DNA of 22,743 bases from Chara braunii (Eukaryota; Streptophyta; Charophyceae; Charales; Characeae), in assembly GCA_003427395.1 (NCBI GenBank), contig BFEA01000023.1, forward strand, positions 707,722-730,464, read 5' to 3'. Below, piece by piece: positions 1 to 9,587 of this stretch. The notes under the pieces were generated by a model. It did no database searches, was not told the origin of the DNA, and worked only from the letters and a program-made list of their open reading frames with translations. The position numbers and the translations under genes are program-made. Position 1 is the first letter of the stretch, and each line of letters begins with the position of its first letter.

Positions 1-150
1 CAATTTATTTCAAAAAACAATGGGGACGAGGCCGGGGACCTCACAATTCAACCCGGAAAAGTCCTGGCAGCAACAGCCAGCTTAGCTTGTTGTAAAACTC
101 GAGGCCCCTAACCGCTAAAAACTATAACCAGTTGGAAACCGGGTCCAACG
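1..150 (-). mobile_element. LINE 3' end fragment, reversed
   Basis: Positions about 27-95 match the reverse complement of the 3' end of the LINE at 16206-17718, including the shared GAGGCCGGGGACCTCACAAT block followed by a diverged CCCGG...GGCAGCA...AGC..TTAGCTT series. The A-rich tail would lie at positions 1-25 in reverse. The inner limit is uncertain because similarity fades after about 95. It is a second, older copy of the same non-LTR family in the opposite orientation; only untranslated 3' sequence is visible. Confidence 0.65.
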
Positions 151-313
151 TCCCAAACTGTCAATAACTTTCCAAAATTAAACTTTAAGGCCCGGTAAAA
201 AAAAGGGGAGGAGTGCTACATCTCCAATAAACCTGATCTCATATCTACTTTATGCTCTTCCAAATCCAGGCACTCCACCTATAAGTTAAACTCTTAAATC
301 GTCAGCGCAAGTC

Positions 314-1036
314 ATGAAAACACTTGATCATCCCTTCATTTCAATAGCCAGACTAGCAAATGATGGGGAGCAAATATGCGGGTATATTGTAACGTACTTT
401 AAGGACATTTTAACGTTCAGACGTTCATTTGAGTCTTTAGTTCATGATCTCTCAATTGACACATACCATAGATCACATCTAATGATCAGGGTCATCCCAC
501 AAGACAGACAATCACTAGAGTTACTGATTTTTCAAACATAACTGAAAAACGCAGCAAATGTCATGGTTATGGGAAATGCCCTAAGGAGGGACAGACTACT
601 GATAAAATTTTATTGATAACTTTGGATAAATATTAGTCCCTCATTTAGTCAAAATTTATAATTAAGTTTTTCGAAGAGATCAAATTTCCTCTTTAATGTC
701 TTATGGCATCATATCGACTTTATATAAAAAAGGAATAAATTATATTATGAATTTGATACCTATCTCCCTTCTTAATGTCTCATACTACAAAATCCTTGTA
801 ATAACACTGACCAAAAGGTTAGCAATATGTTTTTTTATAGAGATCAAGTTGTGTTTGTACAAGATTGGTCCGTCTTTGACAATCAAGTTACCTTAGAATC
901 CCTTGAGATTATTCAGAGGAACAACCTGAATGAGATAATAATACTCTTAGACTTAAAGAAAGTGTACGACCGAGTGAATTGGACGTATGCTGTCACCACG
1001 CTGTTTGACCCAAATTTTTTTCGCTCATACGTTTGA
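314..1036 (+). pseudogene. Decayed LINE reverse transcriptase fragment
   Basis: Three open pieces in shifting frames read as one broken non-LTR reverse transcriptase. Piece 314-541 resembles the linker before the RT domain (YFKDILT.RRSFES, then QDRQSLEL). Piece 696-826 carries GIISTLYKKG and NLIPISLLN, close to the usual LINE motif YKKG...NWRPISLLN, with the conserved R changed to I. From about 827 the frame shifts and reads on to LLDLKKVYDRVNW, which is RT motif A with its catalytic Asp retained. The YADD motif and everything downstream are missing. Several stops and at least two frame changes show it is dead. It may belong to another LINE family than the copy at 16206, since no overlapping region allows comparison. 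Identification rests on motifs read by eye. Confidence 0.75.
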
Positions 1037-1040
1037 TTTT

Positions 1041-3667
1041 TTTATCTGCATTTCGTCTCATTCTACAAAACTTAAACTATCTATGGTATTGAGTATAACT
1101 ACATTCTTTCCTCAATTGCCACCAGTTTTTTTCTAGTATGTTGTTCGTCTTGATTCCTCTTCTCTGTTAAAATATTAAAAAAAATGTTGGGAACATTGGA
1201 GGTGATCGAGATTCCAATGTCCCACAAATCTAAGTGTTCTGAAATTTTTGTTTAGTGTTACTCCACTTCTGCCAGAAACAGTTAACTCATGCTGATAATC
1301 CAAAATTCACTAGAATCTGAGCGTTAAGTATGAAATAATCGTTACCTTTTTCTAAAGTGTCAGTCAATTTGCAGAAGACTACGAACGAACTGTCATAAAA
1401 TAATGACTCTCGTCCTTCAGAACGTATGTTAAAATTGCAACAATACAAAGAAGATTAGGATGACCCTTGCGCAAGGATGACATGCATAAATTAAGAAATT
1501 GTCAAAATTAAATTAAAAAAAAAAAAGGTTCTCTAGTTACCTTATTGTTTAGCAGTCTCATTCTACTTTAAACTGGATAGAGAGAAGTATAATTTGTGGA
1601 GGTAGTCTGCATTTTCACCATCTCATGCTATTGAAAACCATGTGTCACAATTTTTTACTCGAAACATTAACCTATATGAATTTGTAAGCTCGAGTTTGAT
1701 CATATACTGTTATACTATCGTTGTGTCTGGCGCTCCATAATCATGACGCAATGTTGTTTAGCATGCAGTTTTAATCCCTAACTACTCGTAAGTTCTCAAT
1801 AGCAAACATGTGCATTATTAATAAAAAAATAATTTTGTTTTTTCTATCTGACGAAAGTATATAGTCATCACTAACCAATCCAGACCATTCCTCTTCAGCT
1901 TAGCTCATGCCAATCTACCTCATAAATCAACGTCGTAGTCAACCATTATTTGCATTCACCTGTATGTGTATTTGAATGCATACTCTCTTTCTCTCATTCT
2001 TCTTGCTGGACCCGGGGCTTAAAGTTAACAGTCATCCTACCACATACCTGTTATTTTTGCTCGTTTAGTTTTATAACCTGTAGCAGAACCCATTGAACTT
2101 TATGTATGTGTGCCTATGATTTCAGTCACGGATGTTTGTATCTCTTCGTTTGGTCACCAAGGCTTCACATGTTTCCTGTGGCAATCCTAAGATTGTTCAT
2201 GGGATGTGCTCGTCGTTGGCTATTGTTGGATACTGTCTGTACCACGAAGAGTGGTTGCATTCCTTGTAGGTGATCCGCCTCGATTTTGGTTCCTGCTCGT
2301 TGCGTCAGTGGACGAAGAACTGAACTCTGGTCACTTTAGCATAAACATACCACTTATATAGATTGATTTCAGTTTCTTATTCTTGGATAACTTGCCGTTA
2401 AGGTTAACCAGGGACTCTGCTGAGATTTGTTGATCTTCCAATACGTCATTAAGTCTTACGCCTTTGTTCTAAAGAAATTGGGTGAATGAGATATATCTCA
2501 ATCTATTTTTCGTCTGTATATATTATCAACTAGGATTACGATCTTCAAAGTCGGTAAACAACTTCTGCGGTGCGGTCTCAATAACCAATCTGAGAGAGAT
2601 TAGCTCCATCAAACTCTGTTTGGCAGGCAATATCGGTTCAAGTATAATAATCCTACGTTGCGACTTGTACTCACCCTCGTACGCATACGAAATCTCTTGT
2701 ACTCGTATGCTACTCATACGCTAGGGGTCCGTACGACTTTTTTTTTCCTTTTCTTTTTTTGTTATTTTTTCCCTCAAATTATAATTAGAATCTGTAGATG
2801 ACGCTCAACCGAATGTTGCTTGTTTTGTGCTTATGCAACACATTTTTATTTATTTTTTTTACTCCGTACGGGGGCATACAAGACGTACGGGTTCCCGACC
2901 TGTGCGTTTCATGAGGAAAGGCCTCGTGCGTGTACGTTCAGTAACGCACTAATAATCAAAGAAAAAAAATAAACAATATTTTATAACGATAGCCTTAAGA
3001 GGATCTGTACTACGTTGTTCATCAAAATTATAACGGACGGAATGTAAGGCTTCTCCGGGTTTGAAACTATTGCCTTGCAATGGTGAGAGTCCTACAATCT
3101 TTATACATTTTCCCCCCGACGTGTAGTCTTGGGGGAGAGACTGTGTGCTTGTCGATACCTTAAGAGCGCTCTCAACTGCTGAGAGAGTTTTGCAAGCCTC
3201 TGTTGCATATGATAGTTTTCGCCCTTTGCTCTACTTGACCCTTCCCCAGGTTGAGATGATCCTTCCCTTCTCGCCACCTTCAGTGGTGATCTACCTTTGG
3301 CATCATGTTGAGATACGGTTGAAGCGTCGATTTTGATTCATGGAAACGGGGGTATCTTGTTCATAGACTATAAATTGTTTTCTTTTTGATCTCAAGGTCA
3401 ATCTTTCATTCCTTCTTGATCCGCTTTGGGCTCTCTCTATGACTGAAAAAGTTCCTACATCCAGTTTACAAGCTGCATTCAAACCAATATCCCAGCGGGA
3501 ATCGGGATGCCCCACTAGCTGGTTGTTGTTCCATTGGCCTAAAATTAAATTATCATTCATCCCTCCCCTTGTGCCAGTTGGATACTGTGGTACCGATGGG
3601 AAAGTAGATTAGCTTTTGTGCTAGTATCTTATTGAAGTCCAAAATTCCGAGTCTGAAACCGGTTAAG
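1041..3667. other. AT-rich stretch, no gene seen
   Basis: No open reading frame here reads like a known protein, and none exceeds about 85 codons. It contains homopolymer runs and several CGTACG-type palindromic words between 2660 and 2950. Positions about 1465-1525 (GGATGACATGCATAA followed by an A-run) resemble 19111-19170, which points to a dispersed repeat. I see no RNA gene. Confidence 0.5.
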
Positions 3668-3853
3668 TTCTTCCTTGTCCCTCCTGGTAAACCTGCAGAC
3701 AATCTTGAGTGAACTTCTCTACCTGGAGTTAACTCTCATTGATATTTAGGTCTATCTAACTTCTTCCTCATCCCTCATGATAACGCCTGTAGACAAGCTT
3801 GACTGAGCCTGTCTCTCGGGAGCCAACTCTCCTTGATATTAAGGTCTGCCTCT
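3668..3853. repeat. Diverged tandem duplication, 93-bp unit
   Basis: Two adjacent copies, 3668-3760 and 3761-3853, share the order TTCTTCC, TCCCTC, CTG(C/T)AGACAA, CTTGA.TGA, AACTCTC.TTGATAT and AGGTCT. They differ at roughly a quarter of positions, so the duplication is old. No coding potential is recognised. Confidence 0.6.
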
Positions 3854-4224
3854 GGAACTCCTTTGCTCAAAGGATCGACGTGGTTGACCTCTTGGCTTCT
3901 GCATATGGTTATTATCAACGTAAAAATTTATTCACTCCACCGTAATCAGGTCTTGATGGTTGCTCATATCCTTTACACGTGGTTAATAGATGGTGTTATT
4001 TTCACCAAATTTAAATAGAAAATGTCATATTGCCTGAAGTTTTTGCTTTTTTTTTTTTTTTTTTTTTTTTTAATATGTATGTGCTTTAGGGTACATCATG
4101 TATTCGATTTGGACATATCTAGACAATCAATGAAAAAGTTGGCAAGAACCCCGAATTCGTTGAACGTCTTTTTGAATTCGAAAAATATTTTTTAAAAGGT
4201 TTTTAGCTACGAAGATTTTCATGA
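3854..4224. other. No gene seen; poly-T tract
   Basis: AT-rich sequence with a run of 23 T at about 4049-4071. The run could be the reversed A-tail of a retroposed copy, but no body for such a copy is recognised beside it. Confidence 0.4.
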
Positions 4225-4690
4225 CTGGCCGGTTTGGACCGGCTGGTCACCCGAGCATGACGCCCGAACGGGTCTGACGCCGGGGATACCCGGGCATGGG
4301 GGAAAACCAATAAAAATGGCGGTGGCGTTTTTCCACGCTTTCAGAAAGCGCCCAAATCCGGGCTCTTTTGTTTTTTTGAAAGTTGGTTGTCAAGGGGTGG
4401 GGAAGGGGAGTAAATGGATTTTAAAGGGGCTAAAGGGGTTTAAATGGGGGTGCCTTAGTGTGACTTGTTTTTTTTGTTTTTTATCTCGAGTTTTGTGAGG
4501 AATTTTGATGTGACCCTCAACCAAAAGTTGTTTGTATTGCAATTCTACACAATATATTTTTTTTTCCAGATTTTTTTGGAATTTTGTTTTTTGCGTTTGG
4601 GATACCCAGGCCCATGCCCAGCAGTCATGTCTCGCTGGTCACCCGGTCGCCAAGCCGGGCGTGATGTCGGAACTCGGACACCCGAGATAT
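4225..4690. repeat. Element-like segment with GC-rich ends
   Basis: Two GC-rich islands (about 4225-4300 and 4600-4690) flank an AT-rich middle. Both contain GCTGGTCACCCG and a CATGACGCC / GGCGTGATG-type word, partly as direct and partly as inverted copies. This resembles the ends of a non-autonomous transposon, but I cannot define exact boundaries or a target duplication. Confidence 0.3.
4498..4580 (+). repeat. Dispersed repeat copy (pair of 13800-13885)
   Basis: The words GAATTTTGATGTGACCCT, CAAAAG.TGTTTG.ATTGCAATT and CTACACAATAT occur here in the same order as in the reverse complement of 13800-13885. The copies are diverged and inverted relative to each other. The family is not recognised; the matching part is about 80 bp. 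Confidence 0.5.
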
Positions 4691-4779
4691 CTCCCTAGGT
4701 TCTTAGTGTTTTTTTTTATTTTAATTTTCTTTTCTTTTGCCTTTTTTTTTTATAATGTTTTAACTATGAGCTTGAATTG

Positions 4780-5393
4780 TTAGTTTTCAAAATTTTCCAC
4801 CATGTGCTTGTGGCAATGTGTCCAAAAACACCGAATTTTTGGTCTTCCATTAACCATCTCTCGCTCCCTTCTTTGGTTGTCCTGATTTTCAGCTCTGTTC
4901 TTGGTGTACTCCTCCTTATGAAAAAAAAAACTATGCAATTTCTGCACCAAGGAGTCCAGGAGGACTTGAGTGTACGTCATTATCCGTTCTCACCCAAATT
5001 ATGTCGAACATCCTCTATCTAAATTGCGGATCGACATTTTACATTTGATCTCCATCAATTCATGCATGAAACGATCCCTTATTGCCTTGTAGTGTCTCCT
5101 GACTGTACACACCACTCTTCTGATTGCATCTTTTGTATATATTATTGCATCCAAAGAGACCTGTAATACCATCACCCAAAAAGTATTATGCAACTCTACT
5201 CTTTTTAACTTCCTCCATTATATTCTTGCCATCCAAGCTCTAGACCTTATAGTATATGAAATGTCAAAGAGTTGTACCTCATCGTCCCTTTGATCAATTA
5301 ACAAGGTGACCACTGTTCTATCCCTTGCCACATAGGTTAAAACATTAGGTCCCTCAAATCGAATATTACCTTGTTGCGTTGGATACACAAATG
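4780..5393 (-). pseudogene. Unrecognised decayed open frame
   Basis: One minus-strand frame stays open over about 200 codons apart from three stops (near 5196, 5000 and 4983). Residue content is ordinary and mixed rather than low-complexity, for example VLTYVARDRTVVTLLIDQRD upstream and LDAIIYTKDAIRRVVCTVRR in the middle. It runs up to the family A element at 5395, which may interrupt it. I recognise no domain. It could be a dead transposon protein or chance; a frame with few stops in AT-rich DNA is only weak support. Confidence 0.22.
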
Positions 5394-5394
5394 G

Positions 5395-5606
5395 TTAAAC
5401 CACCAGTATTTGGCCTTGCTATCAATGTCGAGCCTAAATATGTGCCCTGCACGGTTTTTCGCGCCGACCTGCCAGCGAAAAAAAAAAAAAATGTTTTGGC
5501 TGGCGGCGTCAGCCTTTCAGGTCGGGTACCTCGGGCCTCCTAAACTTGGGGGGCGTTAACAACAACGCCCCGCGACCGACATAAAGGCCAAGTACTGGTG
5601 GTTTAA
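5395..5606. mobile_element. Family A MITE, copy 1 (TTAA-bounded)
   Basis: The 21-bp ends 5395-5415 and 5586-5606 are inverted repeats with one mismatch (TTAAACCACCAGTA start). TTAA stands at both outer edges and could be the target duplication, as seen for piggyBac-type insertions. The interior has no open frame of note and includes a poly-A run and paired CTGGC.GC / GC.GCCAG words. Two relatives are at 6334-6598 and 15903-16110. Confidence 0.7.
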
Positions 5607-5942
5607 AGGTGATCCCCATTTTCAGCTCCTGACTAACGGGTCCAAAACTGAAATTAGGGGTTGGGGGTCCAATGTTATGTTTTTTTTTTTTTTTGCCTGT
5701 TTTTCTGTTGGTATCATTGGGGCCATTGGAATTTCCTTTGATGAGATTTCTGAAATTTGTCCAGGTTTATGAAATTGGAATGTTGGCGAAATTTCATAAA
5801 AGTGCACTTTTGCCTTTGCTGTTTTTATGTTTTAAAACCGTTTTTTTTTTTTTTGTAAGTAGTTAGTACAATTTCCACTCTATGAATTGGTGGCAAATTT
5901 GTTAAAAATAATCCTTGGGTTTTCCTATAAATGGCATGAGAT
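5607..5942. other. No gene seen
   Basis: AT-rich spacer with poly-T runs near 5679-5694 and 5840-5855. No protein or RNA gene is recognised. Confidence 0.4.
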
Positions 5943-6250
5943 CCAGCCAACGAACTCAGTTGGTAAGGCACACAAGTGGCATTCAAGAGGCCTTGGGTTC
6001 AATCCCAATTGGCCTCATGTACCTTCCTAGGCATGCTTGGCGCCCGCCACCTAGAGATAGCCTGTTGGTCCCCCCAATTGACATAAAAAAGCAATCTCTG
6101 CTGATGTTCATAGGGGGAGGGGTAATCGGGGAGGCAAAGCGATTGGCCACTCAGATGATGCTCAATCCCTCTGCTACCCTGGCCGGTGTCCCCCCCCCAT
6201 TGGGGGTTCCCTGAAGGCAATAAATAAAGGCCACCCTGGGCTAAAAAAAA
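5943..6250 (+). mobile_element. tRNA-derived SINE
   Basis: The head has an internal pol III promoter: A box GAACTCAGTTGG at 5952-5963 and B box GGTTCAATCCC at 5996-6006, separated by 32 bp, as in tRNA genes. GCCAA at 5946 can pair with TTGGC at 6009, a relic of the acceptor stem. The order CTCAGTTGGTAAGGCAC ... AGAGG.CTTGGGTTC is typical of plant tRNA-like SINE heads. A tRNA-unrelated body follows and ends in an 8-A run (6243-6250). No clear target duplication is seen. It is not a working tRNA gene because the cloverleaf is incomplete. Confidence 0.7.
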
Positions 6251-6333
6251 GGCCACCCGGTGTCAGATTAGACACCAGATCGAATTTACTTGGGCTGGTT
6301 AGTCCGATGATAATACCTCAGGGCCATTGCCCT

Positions 6334-6598
6334 TTAAACCACCAGTACTTGCCCCAGCTATCGATGCCGAGGTTGGAATGCCCCTGCGTGCCAATTTTTG
6401 CCGAAACCTTGGGGTACCATTTCAATTTTTTTTGTCTGGCGCTTCCAGCCGTTGTGGTACGGTACCCCGAAGCCCTAAAGGTGTGGCACGACCCGTTTCA
6501 ATTTTTTTTGGCTGGCGCTTCCAGCCATTGTGGTCCGGTACCTCGAAGCCCTAAAGGCGCGGTGCAACCTATAGCTGGGCCAAGTATCGGTGGTTTAG
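6334..6598. mobile_element. Family A MITE, copy 2, with internal duplication
   Basis: The left end TTAAACCACCAGTACTTG (6334) and right end CAAGTATCGGTGGTTTA (6581-6597) are inverted repeats of the same type as at 5395-5606. The interior shares GCTGGCG(C/G)...CAGCC words with copy 1. It is longer because of a 76-bp tandem duplication inside. Confidence 0.65.
6420..6571. repeat. 76-bp tandem duplication inside family A copy 2
   Basis: Copies 6420-6495 and 6496-6571 both begin TTTCAATTTTTTTT and contain CTGGCGCTTCCAGCC and CGAAGCCCTAAAGG. They differ at only a few positions, so this arose after the element formed. Confidence 0.8.
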
Positions 6599-6661
6599 TT
6601 AAAAAAATAAATAAATGGCATCAGAAGTTGTCTGAAAATTGAGGCCTCGTCCCCGGCCTCT

Positions 6662-6829
6662 GGGGCGAGGTCCCACTAGCAAAGAGGATCGGATCGAATT
6701 CCTGAATCTGGACGTGTTTTATGCAGAGATGCAGAAAAGCAATTCAATCTTGATTTCCTGCACCTCTCTACAAACTCATCCAGATTCAGGCATTCTATCC
6801 GATCCTCTATGCTAGTGGGACCACACCCC
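6662..6829. mobile_element. Family B foldback MITE, copy 1
   Basis: Arms 6662-6712 and 6779-6829 are inverted repeats matching at 46 of 51 positions by my hand alignment. The outer end reads GGGGCGAGGTCCCACTAGC and the inner end CCTGAATCTGGA. The loop can also fold partly (GCAGAGATGCAG against CTGCACCTCTC), so the whole element is a near-palindrome. No open frame and no convincing target duplication. A second copy is at 12999-13147 and a shorter element with the same head is at 9484-9587. Confidence 0.75.
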
Positions 6830-6901
6830 TGATGAAATTTTGGAATGGATTTGAATTTGAAAAAAAATAAAAATAAAATTGAGGCATCGGAGTAGTGCAG
6901 C

Positions 6902-7900
6902 GAGGCCTCGTTCGACACCACTAGAAAACCCTTACATATAAGGGTTTCATCGTTCCACCCCTCCCTAATGACAAAAAAAAAGATGCCAAATCTGTTTTCA
7001 CATTCGCGGCCGTAAGGGCGAGCCCTACAAAAGTAAGGACTCCCCAGCCAAAACGGACGCAAATGTAAGGACGGCCGTGGAGGTGACTTGAAAGTAGGGG
7101 TGGCGCCCTTACTTCCACGGAAAAAAACGCTTTATTTTTTTTTTTACTTTTTCGTCAGGTGTTTCCTTCGCGTTCCTGGTCCAATGGCTGGGTTGTCCGG
7201 TACACCGCGGGACGGTGGTCCCACGGTAGCCTCCAACGGGTAGTGTGGTCGCCCGGCTGCGGTCCTGCGGTCCCTGTGGTTAGCCGTTTCGGCTTGCATG
7301 TGGACGCTCCCCGCGGAGGCAGGCGTGCGAGTGCCGTTGGACAACAGGAAAGGAGCGTCCGATACACCGGACGACGTGCAGACGTCTGCCAACGCCTGGG
7401 CTATGGCGGCCTCCCTCCTCCCCCTACCCCTCCCAGCCGCCCGCCGCAATCCGTTCACCGTCTCAATGTACCGGCACACCGCGAGGACAGCACTCGACCA
7501 TGCTCTTCTCAGTGGTTGACAATCTCCTTGACGCCGCCTCATCGCACCCACCGCTGTCCATAGCTGGACTGCGCTGCGTAAACAAGGCACATGGCAGTCA
7601 CGTGAAGCCACGTGCGCTGGCGTAATGGTGGATGAGTGCCCGCGACAGGGCCATGCCCGCCTTGGAGAAATGGCTGGCCCGGGTCTCCCACGGGCCCAAA
7701 GGTGGCGGACACGATTTCGTCTGCCGCAACACTGGGGCGGACACTCGCATTCTCTTCTCTGCCGCGTTAAACGGGGGCACCTGAAATGTAAGTGCGAGTG
7801 CGACAAAGTGTAGGGTTTTCGTAAGTGGTTGTGGAACGCATTTTCGTAGTTAGGGCGCCCTTACAAAGTAAGGTTTTGTAGTGGTGTGGAACGAGGCCCT
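6902..7900. mobile_element. 1-kb TIR element with GC-rich interior
   Basis: The ends 6902-6935 and 7868-7900 are inverted repeats with only a few mismatches (AGGGCCTCGTTCCACACCAC on the right arm read inward). Subterminal regions repeat GTAAGGG / CCCTTAC words many times: near 6930-6950, 7010-7110 and 7820-7875. The interior (about 7150-7780) is strongly GC-rich, unlike the flanks. Open frames there (for example 7144-7806 minus) are arginine- and proline-rich by composition and match no transposase I know. The ends resemble family C ends (GGGCCTCG.TCCAC), so this could be a longer relative, or a carrier of a captured GC-rich host fragment. Confidence 0.6.
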
Positions 7901-8084
7901 AAGTTGGAGCCATAGGACCAGCGGGCTCCAAGGTGGGCTTATCACCTCGGAAACTGGGAATTGTTTTTTGTCGTCTTTTTTGGTGTATCGCCTCCGAAAT
8001 AGGTGGCCGCGATCTGATGATTGAAGGGAGACACAAAGGAAGGAACGGCGAGTGTATGCCACAGCATGAGAAGGAACTTGCTGC

Positions 8085-8153
8085 TAGAAACATGGCCAGA
8101 TGCACCCGCCACGTTTTTGTCTTTTTCACATTCCGAGAGTGGTGTGCGAGGCC
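8085..8153. mobile_element. Family C MITE, partial
   Basis: GCTAGAAACATGG, GCACCCGCCACGTTTTTGTC, CACATTCCGAGAGTGG and GCGAGGCCC occur in the same order as in the intact family C element at 19984-20105 (reverse complement). The other half of this copy is not clear upstream. Confidence 0.5.
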
Positions 8154-8256
8154 CTATACATCCAGGGGAAGATCGACTGGCCACGGTTTTTCACGATTGG
8201 CGGGCAGTGGACCGAGACACTACTCGTGTACGTGGATGGCCGATGTGGAGCGGGAA

Positions 8257-8375
8257 GGGACGTCGCTCCACGACTCTGCAAATGTGAAAAATGCGAATGA
8301 AGCTTCCGCTAGAACATGGAACTATACACCACCATATTTTTTGTCTTTTATGCATGTGGAGAGTAGTGGAGCGGC
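8257..8375. mobile_element. Family C MITE, nearly complete
   Basis: It aligns end to end with the reverse complement of 19984-20105: TCGCTCCACGACTCTGCAAATG at the left, GCTAGAACATGGAACTATAC in the middle, GAGAGTAGTGGAGCG at the right. Terminal inverted repeats are diverged at the left outer edge. Confidence 0.65.
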
Positions 8376-8833
8376 AAACTCTCCTCCTTCAGACCAAAGA
8401 ACTGAAAAGGAAGGAGAACAGCAGAAAGAAGAAGCCGAAAAGGAAGAGCAATCAACACGTTGATTGATAGTTGAGGGCTTATGCACACCAACTCTACTAT
8501 TATCTATCGTATATGTATCTGGCAGTTATGGCCGGAGCAGGATCTCTGTGACCCCAATGGAGCCCCTAAACAAGCAAAAATGTCCTTCATGTCAGTGTGC
8601 CGTGAGTCATCTCGAGAGGATACGAATATGATTGAAATCTTTGAAATCTTTTCGTTTTTTTTTTTTTTTTTTTTTTTTTTGCGCTGCCTACAGTAGGCGG
8701 GCGCGGAAGGGTTGCGTCCCCGAAAAAGAAAAAAGAAATAAGGGTTGCGTCGGCTGTCCTGACGATCCTCTCGTCTGCATTGCGGTTGCGGTAGTGCCTG
8801 TGCTTTGTGACGCAGCCCTCTGTATAAACGATA
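8376..8833. other. No gene seen; poly-T tract
   Basis: A purine-rich segment (8395-8450) and a long T run at about 8656-8680. Open frames crossing it are products of the homopolymer. No gene recognised. Confidence 0.4.
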
Positions 8834-8840
8834 GGGCATC

Positions 8841-8937
8841 GTTGCACTACTCGCCATCCGCCAACATTTTGATTGCATGTGGACATCCTTTTTGTCCACA
8901 TGCATTCGAGTTCTTGGCGGATGGCGAGTAGTGCAAC
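8841..8937. repeat. Near-perfect 97-nt hairpin
   Basis: Arms 8841-8864 and 8914-8937 are perfectly complementary over 24 bp. After a 9-by-9 internal loop, a second perfect stem pairs 8874-8885 (TGCATGTGGACA) with 8893-8904, leaving a 7-nt loop. The outer sequence (GGGCATCGTTGCACTACTCG on the left) resembles the family C end GGGCCTCGCTCCACTACTC, so it is probably a family C relative. The pairing is far better preserved than in its relatives, and it could form a cruciform or, if transcribed, a small-RNA precursor. Confidence 0.8.
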
Positions 8938-8944
8938 TAGGGCC

Positions 8945-9483
8945 TCGGCGCAGTACTCGGTTGGTGAGTGTTTGCGGCGAAGAAGCCCATACGCATACGA
9001 GGACTTTTTTTTCGGCTGGGTGTATTTGACCACATCGGCGGCTAGGCGTGGATGCACCTGGCCTCGATGGCGTCCACGGGTGAAGCTGAAAAAGTCCTAC
9101 CGGTAGTGAAAGTATGCACTTGGTCCTCCAATGTGCAAGCCGTGCAGAGTCCCACCCACGTTGGGCCCTCCATTGATTTGATTGATCCTCCTCAGATCCA
9201 CGGCCTTCGAGGCGATTGATTCCGGCAATCAACGGTCGCAGCTGTGGGTTCGCACAATCAATGGCCAGGGAACAGTGGCCTTGTTGAGCTGAGCTGCAAG
9301 CAAACGTTTCCCATTACTATTCACGACTCGTGATAGTGACGCCAAAAAGTCCAAAAGAAGCGTGTTGTTCTGATTGTGATGTGAGGGTGGATGAGAGCAG
9401 CAGAGATTGCGGGCATCGAGGCGGGCAGGCGGGACTTGTTGGGCTACATAATTTGAGTCTTGTCTCTGCCGCCATCGTTGCCC
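8945..9483. other. No gene seen
   Basis: Mixed-composition sequence upstream of the pyruvate dehydrogenase gene. Open frames on the minus strand (up to 242 codons, 8504-9232) run through the hairpin and the poly-T tract and show no domain. A distal promoter role is possible but no specific element can be named. Confidence 0.4.
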
Positions 9484-9587
9484 GGGGCTAGGTCCCACTT
9501 ACACGAATTAAGCGATGTTGATTGACCGTAGATAGCACAGATCGACGGCCAGAAGTTCTTAATCAGGGCAAGTGGGACCTTGGCCCC
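9484..9587. mobile_element. Short family B-like MITE in promoter region
   Basis: The ends GGGGCTAGGTCCCACTT (9484) and AAGTGGGACCTTGGCCCC (ending 9587) are inverted repeats that continue inward to AATTAAG / CTTAAT. The outer head matches the family B head at 6662, but the interior is shorter and unrelated. It ends 383 bp before the E1 alpha start codon, so it may have inserted into the gene's promoter. Confidence 0.6.

Noticed and set aside
5946-6013. Possible tRNA gene
   Set aside because: A and B boxes are present but the D and anticodon stems do not form properly, and a SINE body with an A-tail follows.
7144-7806. 220-codon minus-strand open frame in the GC-rich element
   Set aside because: The length is explained by high GC (few stops). 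Overlapping frames on both strands are equally open, composition is Arg/Pro biased, and no domain is recognisable.
7933-8463. 176-codon plus-strand open frame
   Set aside because: It crosses two family C MITE copies and a purine-rich stretch; no protein similarity is seen.
8504-9232. 242-codon minus-strand open frame
   Set aside because: It runs through the poly-T tract (as poly-Lys) and through both arms of the 8841-8937 hairpin, and shows no conserved motif.
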